The position numbers were made by a program, and so were the translations under genes. Positions 1-9,380 of a stretch of 64,000 bases of DNA are shown in pieces; the stretch's first letter is position 1, and the number at the start of each line of letters is the position of its first letter. This DNA comes from Enterocloster asparagiformis (GTDB taxonomy: Bacteria > Bacillota > Clostridia > Lachnospirales > Lachnospiraceae), in the NCBI GenBank assembly GCA_018380885.1, contig JAGZSY010000026.1:1-64000 (forward strand), given 5' to 3'. The notes under the pieces are model-generated. The model was not told the DNA's origin, searched no databases, and saw only the letters and a program-made list of their open reading frames with translations.

Positions 1-56
1 ATGAAAGAGAAAAGGCGCTCCCGGCTTATTTGATGGAGGAAACCGGAGGTGGTGAT

Positions 57-779
57 ATGGCAACCTGGAATCCATGGCACGGATGTAAAAAAATCAGCCC
101 GGGTTGTGCAAATTGTTATGTATATCGGAGGAACGCTGAATTTGGTAAGGACAGCAGTATGGTGACCCGTACCTCTAGCTTCGATATGCCAATAAAACGT
201 AGCCGCAAGGGTGAATACAAGTTGCAGCCGGATGATGAAAGTGTGTATGCCTGCATGACCTCTGATTTCTTTCTGGATGAGGCAGATGCGTGGCGTGCGG
301 AAGCATGGGATATCATTCGCAGGCGCAGCGATCTGCACTTTGTTATTATTACCAAACGCATACACCGATTTGAGGTGGAATTACCGGGGGACTGGGGAAG
401 CGGATATGAGAATGTGACGATCTGCTGTACCTGTGAAAATCAAAACCGGGCCGACTACCGTATTCCTGTTTTTCTGGAATTGCCGATCAAACATCGGACT
501 GTGATTCATGAGCCGATGCTGGAACAGATTGATATCAGGAAGTATTTGGCTACAGGAAAGATAGAAGGGGTTACCTGCGGAGGAGAGTCCGGACCGGATG
601 CAAGAATCTGCGACTTCGCCTGGATACTTGATTCCATGGAACAGTGTGTGGAATATGATGTACCTTTCTGGTTTAAGCAGACTGGGGCAAGGTTCAAGAA
701 GGGGACTAAGGTGTATCTGATAGACCGGAAGGCTCAGATGAGCCAGGCGCAGAAGGCCAGGGTAAATTATAGATGTTAA
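57..779 (+). CDS. DUF5131 (phage Gp37/Gp68 family) protein, intact copy
   Basis: The 240-residue protein starts at ATG 57, just after a GGAGGTGGT ribosome site; an earlier in-frame ATG at 30 has no such site. The N-terminus MATWNPWHGC and the following C-x6-C-x2-C pattern (HGCKKISPGCANC) match the DUF5131/Gp37-Gp68 family, found in phages and mobile islands. The cysteine spacing could hold a metal or Fe-S cluster; that is inference, and the function is unknown. The tail (FWFKQTG, then a basic C-terminus) is also typical. A second, frameshifted copy lies at 15952-16673, so the gene has been duplicated around the restriction island. Confidence 0.85.
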   Translation: MATWNPWHGCKKISPGCANCYVYRRNAEFGKDSSMVTRTSSFDMPIKRSRKGEYKLQPDDESVYACMTSDFFLDEADAWRAEAWDIIRRRSDLHFVIITKRIHRFEVELPGDWGSGYENVTICCTCENQNRADYRIPVFLELPIKHRTVIHEPMLEQIDIRKYLATGKIEGVTCGGESGPDARICDFAWILDSMEQCVEYDVPFWFKQTGARFKKGTKVYLIDRKAQMSQAQKARVNYRC

Positions 780-1105
780 TTAAATTAAGAAATACATTTA
801 AGAAGAATTAAACTAGATAAAGCTCTTTTGAACAGTTTGTGCCGTTTTTACACGTGAATTCCAAAAGTAAATCCGGTATGCAGGACTAAACCCTACATCC
901 ATGTAAAAGGTGCCATATTTACAAAAGTTTTTTGACTGTAACTACTTATTTCGTGATACAATGAAACTAAATTTATGGATCATTCCAAAATCAGGGTACA
1001 CCAAAAAGACCTCTGGGAATAGGCGTTTCCAGGACTAAATCCTGCAGGTCGTTAGGGTTTTATATAAAAGTTGCTCCGGTTGGGGCGGTTCGTAAATTGA
1101 TTTGG
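780..1105. other. Intergenic DNA left of the IS30 remnant
   Basis: I see no gene here. It holds two related short phrases, GGACTAAACCCT near 884 and GGACTAAATCCT near 1032. These may be decayed edge sequence of the neighbouring IS30-type element, but I could not define terminal inverted repeats. Confidence 0.4.
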
Positions 1106-2421
1106 TTAACGCTTCAGCAGCTTCGGGGTCATCACTACATCATCTGGTGCGACATACCGGAGCTGCAGTGCGTTCATGGTTTCTTCGTCATATGTCCGAC
1201 AGGCTTCCAGGTAGGGCGTGCTTCCGTTTAAGGTTTTTCTGCGGGCATTATTGATATGATCCACACATTTACGCACGTCCCACTGCGTCAGACCTGTAAA
1301 GATGGTTCCTTTTGGCAGGATCATCCGGAGCATAGTATGTACATTTTCAATGCCTCCTTTTTGATTGCTTCTCATCGGGTCGTAGTAGTAAATACGGGTC
1401 CGTCTGCTCCCGTCAGGAGAGGTCTCCAGGCCCTCAGGATTCCCGAACTCCACCACACGGTCTGTTAGTATCACGGGAAACAGGAATTCAAATTCATAGG
1501 CCGGGACAAAGTGTTCCTGAAGGGAGTCAAAGACCGCTTTTACTGCTCCCGGAGTGCACCGGCTCAGCAGGCGGGCTCAGAACAGTTCTGTTTCCGGGAA
1601 ATAAAGCGTAAGGATGCACTTGTCGGAGCCTTTTACGGATTTGACCGTATCCATTTCCACAAAATCCATTTCGTCGGCATGGGAGTCTTTAAAATCGGCA
1701 TAGGCCCTGCCCCGGAACACTTCCTTGTTCTTGAGCTGTGTGCCGTGGACTTTTCTGGGTTTAAACTTTACCTTTCTTTTCAAGTCAATGTTTCGGGTCA
1801 AGAGAATCCCCCTGACTGATGTAGATATACAGGGTATTTACGGATATCCCCGGTTCAGGATGGCTGGCAACGATCATGTAGGGAGACTGTCCCTGGGTCA
1901 CCAGAGGCTTCACGATGGCATCAATGGCGTGAAGCTGCTTGCGCGTAAGGGAGATACCTTCCCGCGCTGAGGTAAGGCGTTCCGTATACATGCGATGGGC
2001 CGCGATGCATTGTAATCATACTTAGTGGAGATAGGGCATTTGTTCCTGGGCTTGTCACAGCCGTTGCAGACATAAGGAGCTTGATTAATCCGTCTGCATT
2101 GTTCCCGTTCAAAATCACAGCAGAAAACATTACAGCTGCGGCAGGAGTGGCACGTGATGTCACAGAGGAGGATCTTCTTACAGGCATTGGTTTTCCTACA
2201 CCGGAAGCGATGGATGCAAAAGTTGTGAGGGTTATTAGAACTGCCCCTGTTCTAGGTGTTTGGTATCCTGTTTTTAAAGACCTCATCGGAAATGTTGGAA
2301 GGGTCTTTGCAGAGATAGCGTATATCTCCCTGAAAGATATTCCTTCCCCCAGGGAATGCTCAATGTAGGTTCGGTCTTCCAAAGTAAGGTGTTTATGGTT
2401 CCCAGGGATTAATTTAGACAT
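1106..2421 (-). pseudogene. Decayed IS30-family transposase
   Basis: Transposase fragments run on the minus strand in different frames. The start (MSKLIPGNHKHLTLEDR, near 2421) is the HTH region of IS30 transposases. Next come pieces at 1991-1785 and 1801-1577 (EMDFVEMDTVKS, first catalytic Asp region). The C-terminal catalytic part is at 1474-1106 (RTRIYYYDP, QKGGIENVH, HINNARRKTLNG). The usual TDNG-E motif reads TDRVVEF, so a core motif is also altered. Frameshifts split at least four segments, so no working transposase can be made. It sits between DUF5131 and the restriction operon, a plausible scar of the event that brought these genes in. Confidence 0.85.
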
Positions 2422-2590
2422 AGCAGCCTCCTTCTACCGCCGTCAGAACCGAACAACCAGAGAAGACGATAGGATACTTGAATAAAATATGCAACAGTAA
2501 ATCCTACCTGCAAAAGAGTAAAGCCTGTATGGGGGAGGTGGAGTAGGATTTACAAAAATAATTCTGCTATTTTATAAAACAAGAATAGAA

Positions 2591-2618
2591 AGACTTTTTA
2601 GAAAGATTTTGGTATAAT
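2591..2618 (+). promoter_or_regulatory. Candidate promoter of the restriction operon
   Basis: A perfect TATAAT at 2613-2618 is preceded by TGG, an extended -10. The -35 region is weak. It lies 45 bp before the hsdM ATG, and hsdM has GGAGTGAT as ribosome site. Confidence 0.5.
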
Positions 2619-2663
2619 GAATATGATTTCAAAAGCAATTAAAAATGAAAATGGAGTGATAAA

Positions 2664-4226
2664 ATGGCAAACGGTAATAATACGGCAAATATTGGGTTTG
2701 AAGAACAGATATGGGCAGCAGCAGATATTTTACGTGGTAATATGGATGCAGCAGAATATAAACACGTTGTACTTGGACTTATATTTCTAAAATATCTTTC
2801 TGACAAATTTGATGAAAGATATGAGGAATTAAAAGCTGAAGAAGATGATTTGGAGGATAAGGATGCATATACAGAGAAAAATGTGTTTTTTGTTCCTACT
2901 GTAGCACGATGGAGTGTAATTGCTGAATGGGCTCATAAAACCGGAACAATCAAAAATGAGAAAGGTAAAGATGAGTTTTTTGATATTGGTGGAATTATTG
3001 ACCGTGCCATGAGAGCTATTGAAAAAGAGAATAAGCGACTTAAAGATATTCTCCCTAAAAATTATGCCCGCAGTGAGTTAGATAAGCGTCGGCTTGGAAA
3101 TGTAGTTGATTTATTCTCCAATATACAGATGGTTGAGCACGGAACGGACAAAGATATCTTAGGCCGTGCCTATGAATATTGCCTTGCTAAATTTGCAGAG
3201 CAAGAGGGGAAACGAGCAGGAGAATTTTATACACCGTCTTGTGTGGTGCGCACATTGGTAGAAGTTTTGCGTCCTTTTGAGGGACGTGTATATGATCCTT
3301 GCTGTGGTTCAGGCGGTATGTTTGTGCAATCGGCAGAATTTATAAAAAATCATAGTGGAAATCGACTCAACCTTTCTGTTTATGGACAGGATGCTAATCC
3401 GACAACACGGAAAATGGCATTGATGAATTTGGCTATTCATGGAATAGAAGCGGACCTCGGTGCTTATAATGCTGATACCTTCTATAACGACCTGCATTCT
3501 ACACTAAAGGCTGATTTTATTATGGCTAATCCTCCATTTAATCTTTCTGATTGGAATGACGGAAGTTTAAATGATGATCCTCGATGGAAATATGGTGTAC
3601 CACCTACAGGTAACGCAAACTTTGCATGGCTTCAACATATGATTTACCATCTTGCTCCAAATGGAAAAATGGGAATGGTACTTGCAAATGGTTCGCTTTC
3701 GTCTCAGAGCGGCGGGGAAGGTGAAATTCGGCGTAAAATTGTAGAAGATGATTTAGTAGAAGGTATTGTTGCTATGCCTCCACAGCTTTTTTATACTACT
3801 CAAATACCGGTTTCACTATGGTTTATTAATCGTAATAAAAAGCAAAAAGGAAAGACTATATTTGTAGATGCGCGGAATATGGGTACCATGGTTAGCCGTA
3901 GTTTGCGTGAGCTTACCTTTAAAGATGAGAATGGAAACAACGGTGATATTCTTAAAATAGCAGAAACGTTTGCGGCGTTCGATAATGGTACATTAGAAGA
4001 TGTGAAGGGGTATTGCGCAGTGGTATCAACGAATGAAATTGCAAAGCAAGATTTTATCTTAACTCCTGGACGTTATGTAGGAGTTGAAGAAAAAGAAGAT
4101 GATGGGGTTCCTTATGAACAAAAAATGGTTGAACTTTCAGTTGATTTAAAAGATTTGTTCGCGCGTTCTCATGAGTTGGAAGAGGAAATCCGCCAAAGAT
4201 TGAGGGGGATTGGATATGAGATTTGA
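2664..4226 (+). CDS. hsdM: Type I restriction-modification methyltransferase subunit
   Basis: This 520-residue protein is the adenine N6 methyltransferase (M) subunit of a type I restriction system; it works with HsdS to methylate the recognition sequence. The N-terminal helical HsdM domain (about residues 10-150) precedes the N6-Mtase domain. AdoMet motif I is DPCCGSGG (from Asp211) and the catalytic NPPF starts at Asn289. The length is normal. The end overlaps hsdS by 11 bp, which suggests translational coupling. It is the first gene of a five-gene operon with unusually AT-rich DNA, so it was probably acquired as a block. Confidence 0.96.
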   Translation: MANGNNTANIGFEEQIWAAADILRGNMDAAEYKHVVLGLIFLKYLSDKFDERYEELKAEEDDLEDKDAYTEKNVFFVPTVARWSVIAEWAHKTGTIKNEKGKDEFFDIGGIIDRAMRAIEKENKRLKDILPKNYARSELDKRRLGNVVDLFSNIQMVEHGTDKDILGRAYEYCLAKFAEQEGKRAGEFYTPSCVVRTLVEVLRPFEGRVYDPCCGSGGMFVQSAEFIKNHSGNRLNLSVYGQDANPTTRKMALMNLAIHGIEADLGAYNADTFYNDLHSTLKADFIMANPPFNLSDWNDGSLNDDPRWKYGVPPTGNANFAWLQHMIYHLAPNGKMGMVLANGSLSSQSGGEGEIRRKIVEDDLVEGIVAMPPQLFYTTQIPVSLWFINRNKKQKGKTIFVDARNMGTMVSRSLRELTFKDENGNNGDILKIAETFAAFDNGTLEDVKGYCAVVSTNEIAKQDFILTPGRYVGVEEKEDDGVPYEQKMVELSVDLKDLFARSHELEEEIRQRLRGIGYEI

Positions 4227-5505
4227 TGATGAGTGGAAACAATATACACTTGGTGAAATATTGGTGCCAAAAGGTTATATTAGGGGGCCATTTGGCTCAG
4301 CACTCAAAAGAAATGAAATGTTAACAGAAGGGATTCCTGTATATGAGCAGCAACATGCGATTTATGGGATAAGAGATTTTCGCTTTTTTATTGATGATAA
4401 AAAATTCGAAGAAATGAAGCGATTTCAAGTTCAAACAGATGATTTGATTATCAGTTGTTCTGGAACAGTTGGAAAAGTTTCTATTATTGAAAAAGAAGAC
4501 CAAAAAGGTATTATTAGCCAGGCGTTATTACTTTTACGTGTAAACCGAGATATTATATTACCACAGTATCTCAAATACTTTTTTTTATCAAAAGAAGGTC
4601 ATGCTTCTATTACCTCTAGATCAAGTGGATCTGTGCAAGTGAATATATCCAAACGGGCGGATATTGAAAAAATTCCATTACGTATTCCTTCTATAGCAAA
4701 ACAGCAGGAGATAGTTGCAATCTTATCAGTACTAGATGATAAAATCAACAACAATAATAAAATCAATCAACGTTTAGAAGAGACGGCACGGGCGATTTTT
4801 AAGTCATGGTTCATATATTTTGAGCCCTATCAAGACGAAGAATTCGTAAAAAGCGAATTAGGCTATATCCCTAGTAAGTGGAGTGTAGCACCACTTTCAG
4901 CATTTTGCAGTTTTATTACTAGAGGTATTACTCCGAAATATACTGAATCTGGAGAACAGATTGTTTTAAATCAGAAGTGTATTCGAGGTCACCAAGTAAA
5001 CCTTGGTCCATCTCGATATCATGTACCTAAAGTAATCAATGAAAAATGGTTGCAATTTGGAGATGTTTTAGTGAATTCCACAGGGCAAGGGACATTGGGG
5101 CGTGTAGCACAGTGGCTTGAAAATGCTACAAATGTAACAGTAGATTCTCATATATCAATTGTCCGCCCAGGTGAGAAGTATTATATATATTATATAGGAC
5201 AATTTTTAATGGGTAAAGAAAGAGAAATTGAGGCAATGGCTGCTGGTAGTACAGGACAAACGGAACTATCAAGGGAACGCCTAGGGAGTTTATTACTGGT
5301 TAGTCCAAAAATCGAGCAGCTGAGGGAATTCTCAAAACTTGTTGAACCGATGATGATAAAGATTGCCTCAAATAATCATGAAAATGAAAAGCTTACTAAA
5401 CTTCGCGATACTCTTCTTCCTAAATTGCTGAGCGGAGAACTCTTAATTCCAAACGCTGGTTCTGAGACAAATGAAAGGAGCAATAATAATGGCAGATCAA
5501 GATAA
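4216..5505 (+). CDS. hsdS: Type I restriction specificity subunit
   Basis: HsdS sets the DNA sequence recognised by the M and R subunits. About 429 residues show the classic two-repeat layout: a first target-recognition domain (residues 1-155), a helical spacer with QQEIVAILSVLDDKI and a typical arm, a second recognition domain starting near WSVAPLSAF, and a second helical spacer ending TLLPKLLSGEL. I chose ATG 4216 because GAGGGGG lies 7 bp upstream; TTG 4210 is possible. The gene overlaps hsdM, and its end overlaps the ribosome site and start of the FRG gene. Confidence 0.95.
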   Translation: MRFDDEWKQYTLGEILVPKGYIRGPFGSALKRNEMLTEGIPVYEQQHAIYGIRDFRFFIDDKKFEEMKRFQVQTDDLIISCSGTVGKVSIIEKEDQKGIISQALLLLRVNRDIILPQYLKYFFLSKEGHASITSRSSGSVQVNISKRADIEKIPLRIPSIAKQQEIVAILSVLDDKINNNNKINQRLEETARAIFKSWFIYFEPYQDEEFVKSELGYIPSKWSVAPLSAFCSFITRGITPKYTESGEQIVLNQKCIRGHQVNLGPSRYHVPKVINEKWLQFGDVLVNSTGQGTLGRVAQWLENATNVTVDSHISIVRPGEKYYIYYIGQFLMGKEREIEAMAAGSTGQTELSRERLGSLLLVSPKIEQLREFSKLVEPMMIKIASNNHENEKLTKLRDTLLPKLLSGELLIPNAGSETNERSNNNGRSR

Positions 5506-6355
5506 TACATCAATTTCAGATGAATTTATAATTGAATATGATTCGGATCCTGATGCTCCTTTGCTCAGTAAATATGTAGAGGTATTTCTTAGAAATGCAG
5601 CTGTTGCATCTGCGTCTACAGATAAACGGGTTATTTTTTATCGGGGACAAGCAGATAAAGGCTATACATTGACTCCAAATGTTTTTCGCAATGGATTATT
5701 GGGGAAGGAGCATACGCTCATACAAGATATGTTGTTAAATTCACCAAGCGATTTTAATACCATACATAACACTTTAGAACGTCTTGTAAAAATGCAACAC
5801 TATACTCTGCCAACACGGCTTTTGGATGTTACAACTAATCCATTGGTTGCTATGTATTTTGCGTGTAGTGAACATCCAGATAAGGATGGGGAATTATTTA
5901 CCTTTTATGAGTATATGGAACAGCCAAGTGATATAACTGCGCAACTCTTAGCAGCCCTAACTGAGTATACAGGGTCCAGTGAGCGACAAATGATTGGCTT
6001 CTTGAGTGAAAAAGGGTTCACTAATGTGGCATTGGTTGGACTTACATCGACACCATTTATTTCAATTGTAGCACCACGCAATAATGAACGTATTAAACGA
6101 CAATGCGGAGCTTTTATTGTAACCGGGTTAAGAGGCAGCACGGATGGTAATCCATTCGAAAAAGAACAGTTTGATTTGCGCCCCATATTGATTCGGGATT
6201 TTGGAGATGGTATACCTCGATCTATTATTATTCCCAAAGACTCAAAGGCAAAGTTACTCACTGAATTAGAAGCAATCGGTATTAATCAGGCTTTTATTTA
6301 CCCGGAACTAGAGCATCAGGCAGCTTCTATAAGAATAAAGCATGAGGGGGTATAA
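5489..6355 (+). CDS. FRG-domain protein inserted in the restriction operon
   Basis: A 288-residue protein with the FRG domain, named for a conserved Phe/Tyr-Arg-Gly; here it reads VIFYRGQADKG, followed by LTPNVFR. The second hallmark, QHYTLPTRLLDVTTNPLVAMYFAC, is complete. FRG proteins are common inside phage-defence operons but their biochemistry is not settled. ATG 5489 has AAAGGAG 9 bp upstream. It lies between hsdS and hsdR with overlapping ends, so it is almost certainly co-translated with the R-M subunits and may act as an accessory or back-up defence effector (inference). Confidence 0.9.
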   Translation: MADQDNTSISDEFIIEYDSDPDAPLLSKYVEVFLRNAAVASASTDKRVIFYRGQADKGYTLTPNVFRNGLLGKEHTLIQDMLLNSPSDFNTIHNTLERLVKMQHYTLPTRLLDVTTNPLVAMYFACSEHPDKDGELFTFYEYMEQPSDITAQLLAALTEYTGSSERQMIGFLSEKGFTNVALVGLTSTPFISIVAPRNNERIKRQCGAFIVTGLRGSTDGNPFEKEQFDLRPILIRDFGDGIPRSIIIPKDSKAKLLTELEAIGINQAFIYPELEHQAASIRIKHEGV

Positions 6356-6359
6356 ATCA

Positions 6360-9300
6360 ATGGCTTACACGGAAGCAAATTATGAAAATGCCATTATTGA
6401 GATGCTACGTGATACCTTAGGGTATGGTTACGTTTATGCCCCAGACATTGTGCGTGATTATACAGATCCACTTTACGAGGAGGAATTGCTACCAGCGTTA
6501 GCACGTATCAATCCAACACTGTCGGAGAGCGCAATTACTGAAGCCGTTTATAAGTTGCGTAATTTTGAAGGTGGTACTATTTTGCAAAAAAACAATCAGT
6601 TTATGGACTTTTTGCAAAAAGGAGTGCCAGTGAGTTTTTTTGAATCCGGTGAACAACGATTTTCACTTGTTAGTTTGGTGGATTATGAAAATCCCCATAA
6701 AAATAGCTTTACTGTTGTCAATCAGTGGACTCTCATAGAGAACAGTAAAAAGCGTCCCGATGTTATTGTATTTCTTAATGGCTTACCAGTAGTTGTGTTT
6801 GAATTAAAATCACCGTCTAGGGAAGAAACGGATGCCAGCAAAGCATTTCTTCAACTACGCAACTATATGCATGAAATTCCTTCTTTGTTTATATATAATG
6901 CATTTTTAGTGATGAGTGACCTTGTTATTTCTAAAGCTGGTACTATAACATCTGGTGAAGATCGATTTATGGAATGGAAAACAAAAGATGGAAGCTATGA
7001 GAATACACAATATGCTCAATTTGACACTTTTCTTGAGGGAATGTTTGATAAAGCAAGATTACTTGATATTATCAAGAATTTCATATGCTTTTCAGGCGAT
7101 ATAAAAATATTAGGTGCATATCATCAATATTTTGCTGTCCGCAAAGCAATTGCGTCAACTGCAAAGGCAACAGAAGCAGACGGTAAGGGAGGTGTTTTCT
7201 GGCATACGCAGGGTAGCGGTAAGTCGCTATCTATGGTATTTTATGCACATCTATTGCAGGAGACGCTTAATTCCCCTACAATAGTGGTGTTGACTGATCG
7301 AAACGATCTGGATAACCAGCTTTTTGAACAATTTGTTAAATGTGCAAATTTTTTACATCAAACTCCACAGAGGGCTGAGAGTCGTGCGCATTTGAAAGAG
7401 CTATTAGCTGGCCGGCAGGCAAACGGTATTATCTTTACCACAGCTCAGAAGTTTGAAGAAAGTTCAGAGTCACTATCAGAGCGTAGAAATATTGTTGTTA
7501 TGGCTGATGAGGCGCATCGTAGCCAATTTATTATGGAGAAGGTAGATAAAACTGGTCGTATTCAGAAATCTTTTGGACTAATTATACGTGAGAGTTTACC
7601 GAATGCAACCTATATTGGGTTTACTGGAACGCCAATTTCCAGTAGAGACCGTTCTACGATTGAAGTGTTTGGAAATTATATTGATATATATGATATGACG
7701 CAGGCAGTGGAGGATGGAGCTACCCGTCCTGTTTATTATGAAAGCCGTGTAATTCATCTGAAATTAGACGAGAATGTTTTGAAAATGATCGATGCAGAAT
7801 ATGATATCATGGCACAAAATGCAGAAGCTTATGCCATAGAAAAGAGTAAAAAGGAGCTTAGCAATGTGGTAAGTATCCTTGGTGCAGAGCAGACAATCGC
7901 TACATTGTGTGAAGATATTATAAAACATTATGAAGAGAATCGTCAGTACGAATTGACGGGTAAGGCTTTGATTGTTGCTTATTCGCGTTCTATTGCTATA
8001 GGGATATACAAGAAATTGCTTGAATTCCGTCCGGAATGGACGGATAAGCTAGGGATTGTTATGACAGAGAGCAACAAAGATCCGGAAGCGTGGAGAAACA
8101 TTATTGGAAATAAACGACGACGCGATGAGTTGGCCCAGCGATTTAAAAAAGATGATGATCCACTTAAGATAGCTATTGTGGTAGATATGTGGCTCACTGG
8201 TTTTGACGTACCCTCCCTCGCGACAATGTACGTTTATAAGCCGATGGCGGGTCATAATCTTATGCAAGCAATTGCCCGTGTAAACCGAGTTTATAAAGAC
8301 AAAGAAGGCGGACTTGTTGTTGATTATATTGGAATTGCTTCAGCGCTGAAGCAAGCAATGAACGATTATACAAATCGCGATAAGGACAATTACGGTGATA
8401 CTGATATTGCAAAGACCGCATTACCTAAGTTTATTGAGAAGCTAGAGGTGTGTCGGGAACTATTTTACGGCTATGATTTTTGTGATTTTATGAATGAGAG
8501 CGCTACAGATCTTACTCGTGCGAAAACAATTAGTGGTGGTGTTAATTTCCTATCAGGCGTTGATAAGGAGAAAGAACGGGGGCTATTTATTAAGGAAGCA
8601 TTGCTCTTACGTCAGGCATTATCACTTTGCCGTTCAATTATTACACCAGAACAGCGATTTGAAGCTGCATATTTTGAGGCCGTGCGTACACTTCTTACAC
8701 GGATCACAGGTGTAGGTAAGCCCTTGTCTTTAAAAGAAATCAATGCGCATATCAATGAATTACTAAAGGCTAGTATACAGAGCAAAGGCGTCATTAATTT
8801 GTTTTCCGATGTTAACACAGGGTTCTCTATATTTGATCCCCAGTTTCTAAAGGAAATTGCAAAAATGAAAGAACGGAATCTTGCAGTAGAGATTCTAAAA
8901 AAATTATTAGCAGAACAAGTAGCGTTGTACCGCAGAACAAATATTGTAAAATCAGAGAAGTTTTCTGAAAGGCTTTCCCAAGCAATGAAGGCATACCTAA
9001 ATGGCTTGCTTTCCAATGAGGAAGTTATAGCAGAGTTAATGAAAATGGCGAATGAAATCACCAATTCTCAGGTAGAAGGCGATGCACTTGGTTTAAATGA
9101 TGAGGAACTGGCATTTTATGATGCACTTACCCGTCCAGAAGCAGTCAAGGACTTTTACACAAATGATGAACTTGTAACAATGGTTCATGAACTTACAGAA
9201 ATGCTCCGAAACAACCGTACCATTGATTGGCAGAAAAAAGAATCTGCCCGTGCAGGAATGCGTCGTATGGTAAAGAAATTGCTAAGAAAATATAAATATC

Positions 9301-9368
9301 CGCCAGAGGGCGTTGAGGATGCAGTGGCAACTGTTATTGGACAGTGCGAACTTTGGACGGATAATTAA
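6360..9368 (+). CDS. hsdR: Type I restriction endonuclease/translocase subunit
   Basis: HsdR moves DNA and cleaves it when unmethylated sites are met. The 1002-residue protein has an N-terminal nuclease domain (RPDVIVF..., then VVFELKSP, the D...E-x-K motif). A superfamily 2 helicase core follows, with Walker A GSGKS (Gly285 to Ser289), DEAH (from Asp383), TGTP and VAYSRSIA, then the helical C-terminal domain. I chose ATG 6360 because AGGGGG lies 9 bp upstream; ATG 6342 is weaker. All catalytic motifs are intact, so the system looks functional. Confidence 0.96.
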   Translation: MAYTEANYENAIIEMLRDTLGYGYVYAPDIVRDYTDPLYEEELLPALARINPTLSESAITEAVYKLRNFEGGTILQKNNQFMDFLQKGVPVSFFESGEQRFSLVSLVDYENPHKNSFTVVNQWTLIENSKKRPDVIVFLNGLPVVVFELKSPSREETDASKAFLQLRNYMHEIPSLFIYNAFLVMSDLVISKAGTITSGEDRFMEWKTKDGSYENTQYAQFDTFLEGMFDKARLLDIIKNFICFSGDIKILGAYHQYFAVRKAIASTAKATEADGKGGVFWHTQGSGKSLSMVFYAHLLQETLNSPTIVVLTDRNDLDNQLFEQFVKCANFLHQTPQRAESRAHLKELLAGRQANGIIFTTAQKFEESSESLSERRNIVVMADEAHRSQFIMEKVDKTGRIQKSFGLIIRESLPNATYIGFTGTPISSRDRSTIEVFGNYIDIYDMTQAVEDGATRPVYYESRVIHLKLDENVLKMIDAEYDIMAQNAEAYAIEKSKKELSNVVSILGAEQTIATLCEDIIKHYEENRQYELTGKALIVAYSRSIAIGIYKKLLEFRPEWTDKLGIVMTESNKDPEAWRNIIGNKRRRDELAQRFKKDDDPLKIAIVVDMWLTGFDVPSLATMYVYKPMAGHNLMQAIARVNRVYKDKEGGLVVDYIGIASALKQAMNDYTNRDKDNYGDTDIAKTALPKFIEKLEVCRELFYGYDFCDFMNESATDLTRAKTISGGVNFLSGVDKEKERGLFIKEALLLRQALSLCRSIITPEQRFEAAYFEAVRTLLTRITGVGKPLSLKEINAHINELLKASIQSKGVINLFSDVNTGFSIFDPQFLKEIAKMKERNLAVEILKKLLAEQVALYRRTNIVKSEKFSERLSQAMKAYLNGLLSNEEVIAELMKMANEITNSQVEGDALGLNDEELAFYDALTRPEAVKDFYTNDELVTMVHELTEMLRNNRTIDWQKKESARAGMRRMVKKLLRKYKYPPEGVEDAVATVIGQCELWTDN

Positions 9369-9380
9369 AGGAGAGCATGA